The notes under the pieces were generated by a model. That model was given only the letters and a program-made list of their open reading frames with translations, searched no databases and had not been told where the DNA came from. Positions 14,130 through 15,467 of a stretch of 15,467 nucleotides of DNA are shown here, piece by piece (the stretch's first letter is position 1; each line of letters begins with the position of its first letter). The stretch covers positions 1-15,467 of the forward strand of contig QYQI01000161.1 in assembly GCA_007280825.1 (NCBI GenBank), given 5' to 3'. The position numbers were made by a program, and so were the translations under genes. Origin of the DNA: Ignavibacteriales bacterium. GTDB taxonomy: Bacteria > Bacteroidota > Ignavibacteria > Ignavibacteriales > Melioribacteraceae.

Positions 14130-14648
14130 GTGAATGATTTTTTTCTGATTGCAGAAGTAAAAGCTGTTTATGGCTCAAAAGGTTTCGTCTTAATTGAGTC
14201 TTATTCTGATTTTTCAGAAAGATTTTTTAAGCTAAATTCTGTTTACTTAGAGTTCTTTAGCTCAAGGAAAGAGTTCTTTGTCGAAAATGTTATGGAAGTT
14301 GATGGTAATATTGCCCTCAAGTTCAAAGGGTTTGATAACAACGAAGATGTTAAATTTCTTCTTGGCAAAAAAATCTACGTTGATAAAGAGCATTCTGTTA
14401 AACTTTCTGCTGATACATATTTCATTCATGATTTGATTGGAAGTGAAGTTTTTCAAGGATCAAAATTAATCGGGTTGCTTGAAGATGTTCTCGCTTATCC
14501 TGCAAATGATGTTTATTTGATTAAAGATGTGAATCAAAAAAAAATTATGATACCGGCAATTAAAGATTATGTACAATCCTTCGATCCGGTAAAAAAAAGA
14601 TTAGAATTAATACCCGATTGCGATTTGCTTTACGATGATGAGAATTGA
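14130..14648 (+). CDS. rimM: Ribosome maturation factor RimM
   Basis: A 172-residue 30S assembly factor that helps mature the 16S rRNA head region and binds S19. The start is GTG 14130 (MNDFFLIAEVKAVYGSKGFVLI); no in-frame ATG lies nearby and the ribosome-binding site is weak. The N-terminal domain has the IAEV...G..G pattern and SDFSERFF. The C-terminal PRC-barrel (~95-165) contains FIHDLIGSEVF, GLLEDVLAYPANDVYLI and MIPAIKDYVQSFD. It is more divergent than its neighbours but has standard length and position. Its 3' end overlaps trmD by 11 bases. Confidence 0.9.
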   Translation: MNDFFLIAEVKAVYGSKGFVLIESYSDFSERFFKLNSVYLEFFSSRKEFFVENVMEVDGNIALKFKGFDNNEDVKFLLGKKIYVDKEHSVKLSADTYFIHDLIGSEVFQGSKLIGLLEDVLAYPANDVYLIKDVNQKKIMIPAIKDYVQSFDPVKKRLELIPDCDLLYDDEN

Positions 14649-15318
14649 TATTATTTCTGCCGTGCCTGACTCTCTTGTAAGTCCGCTTAATACAAGCATA
14701 TTAAAAAGAGCGCAGGAACGAAAAATAGTTGAAATTGTTGTGCACAATCTTCGTGATTATGCTTACGATAAACACAAACAGATTGATGATAAACCGTTTG
14801 GTGGTGGTCCGGGAATGTTACTTAAGCCGGAACCGTTCTTTGAATGTATTGAAAAACTTATTAGTGAGAGAAAGTACGATCATATTATTTTTCCAACTCC
14901 CGGCGGAAAAATTTATGACCAAAAACTTGCAAATAATTTTTCAATGACTGAAAATTTAATGATCATTGCCGGGCATTATAAAGGCGTTGATGATAGAGTA
15001 CGCGAACGATTTGCAACCGATGAAATTTCTATCGGAAGATATGTACTTACAGGCGGTGAGATAGTTGCTCTTGCAATTATTGATTCTGTAGTTCGGCTTA
15101 TACCTGGAGTATTGAATGATAGTGAGTCTGCGCTTAACGATTCGCTGATGGACGGCGACATAATAGAAGCACCTTACTACACACGTCCGGCTGAATACAA
15201 AGATTTGAAAGTTCCGGAAGTTTTACTATCCGGACATGAAAAAAAAGTTAAAGAGTGGAAAGAAGAACAATCAAAAATTTTAACTGAACATTGGAAAAAA
15301 ATAAATAGTATGGAGTAA
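14638..15318 (+). CDS. trmD: tRNA (guanine-N1)-methyltransferase TrmD
   Basis: A 226-residue SPOUT enzyme that methylates G37 of tRNAs using S-adenosylmethionine and prevents frameshifting. Of the adjacent ATGs at 14635 and 14638, the second gives the usual start MRIDIISAVPD. Motifs: DDKPFGGGPGMLLKPEP (50-66), the trefoil-knot segments FPTPGGKIY (85-93), AGHYKGVDDR (111-120) and SIGRYVLTGGE (131-141), Arg153 in VVRLIPGV and Asp168 in ALNDS, the last two corresponding to E. coli Arg154 and Asp169. GHYKG replaces the GRYEG of proteobacteria; I recall GHFKG in Bacteroides, so it looks lineage-typical. Arg134, where SIGDY is usual, is less expected. YTRPAEYKDLKVPEVLLSGHE near the C-terminus is conserved. 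Confidence 0.96.
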   Translation: MRIDIISAVPDSLVSPLNTSILKRAQERKIVEIVVHNLRDYAYDKHKQIDDKPFGGGPGMLLKPEPFFECIEKLISERKYDHIIFPTPGGKIYDQKLANNFSMTENLMIIAGHYKGVDDRVRERFATDEISIGRYVLTGGEIVALAIIDSVVRLIPGVLNDSESALNDSLMDGDIIEAPYYTRPAEYKDLKVPEVLLSGHEKKVKEWKEEQSKILTEHWKKINSME

Positions 15319-15324
15319 TAAGAA

Positions 15325-15467
15325 ATGGACAAGCTAAAAGAATTCACAGCAGATTTTATGCGCACGGATTTTCCCGCATTTAAACCTGGCGATCATATAA
15401 GATTGCATGTTAGAGTAATTGAAGGCGATAAAGAAAGAATTCAGCCTTTTGAGGGAGATGTAATAAA
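15325..15467 (+). CDS. rplS: Ribosomal protein L19, 5' part
   Basis: The first 47 codons of a gene that continues past the window. The translation, with FPAFKPGDHIRLHVRVIEGDKERIQPFEGDVI, is the conserved N-terminal core of L19, a 50S protein at the subunit interface. The ATG at 15325 has GGAG at 15312-15315, overlapping the trmD stop region. trmD followed by rplS is the conserved order. Confidence 0.95.
   Translation, partial: MDKLKEFTADFMRTDFPAFKPGDHIRLHVRVIEGDKERIQPFEGDVI

Noticed and set aside
14729..14947. Plus-strand 72-codon ORF inside trmD
   Set aside because: It is an out-of-frame shadow of trmD with no independent support.

Overview
The window is a contiguous, AT-rich, densely coding stretch with every gene on the + strand. 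It most resembles the Bacteroidota/Chlorobiota (FCB) superphylum, and Ignavibacteria best of all. The evidence is a T9SS-type C-terminal domain followed by a PorV/PorQ-like outer-membrane protein, a GWxTD-domain protein, an FoF1 ATP synthase operon with AtpZ/AtpI-like leaders but no beta/epsilon genes, a ribosomal protein S16 with a charged tail, and a TrmD with a GHYKG knot motif that I recall as Bacteroidota-like. The taxon is inferred from gene content, not from a marker search.

Layout. (1) 1-1763, cell-surface secretion: the 3' end of a probable T9SS cargo gene, then a PorV-like gene closed by a strong intrinsic terminator. (2) 1859-3423: a candidate promoter, a secreted GWxTD-domain protein of unknown function and, right behind it, a decayed second copy of that protein's C-terminus. 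(3) 3429-5320, envelope lipid and sugar: an LpxL/HtrB-type acyltransferase overlapping a heptosyltransferase-like GT9 enzyme by one base. (4) 5374-6594, cell shape: a membrane-anchored M23 peptidase and a bactofilin. (5) 6591-11960, ATP synthase: AtpZ-like, AtpI-like, a, c, b, delta, alpha and gamma in the usual order, with short overlaps or small gaps. (6) 12018-15467, protein export and translation: ffh, rpsP, khpA, rimM, trmD and the start of rplS, a widely conserved bacterial cluster.

How the genes work together. Regions 1 to 4 build or decorate the cell envelope. The bactofilin/M23 pair is joined to the ATP synthase operon by a 4-base overlap, so cell-shape and energy genes may share a transcript. 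The catalytic core of the synthase cannot be completed from this window, because atpD and atpC must lie elsewhere. Genes are tightly packed, no gene-free gap exceeds about 200 bases, and no tRNA, rRNA, CRISPR array, IS element or prophage is visible.

Most of this is housekeeping and I found no convincing undescribed system. The most informative unexplained structure is the GWxTD pseudogene remnant. After that come the palindrome between atpH and atpA, the cargo/PorV linkage, and the bactofilin/M23/atp arrangement.
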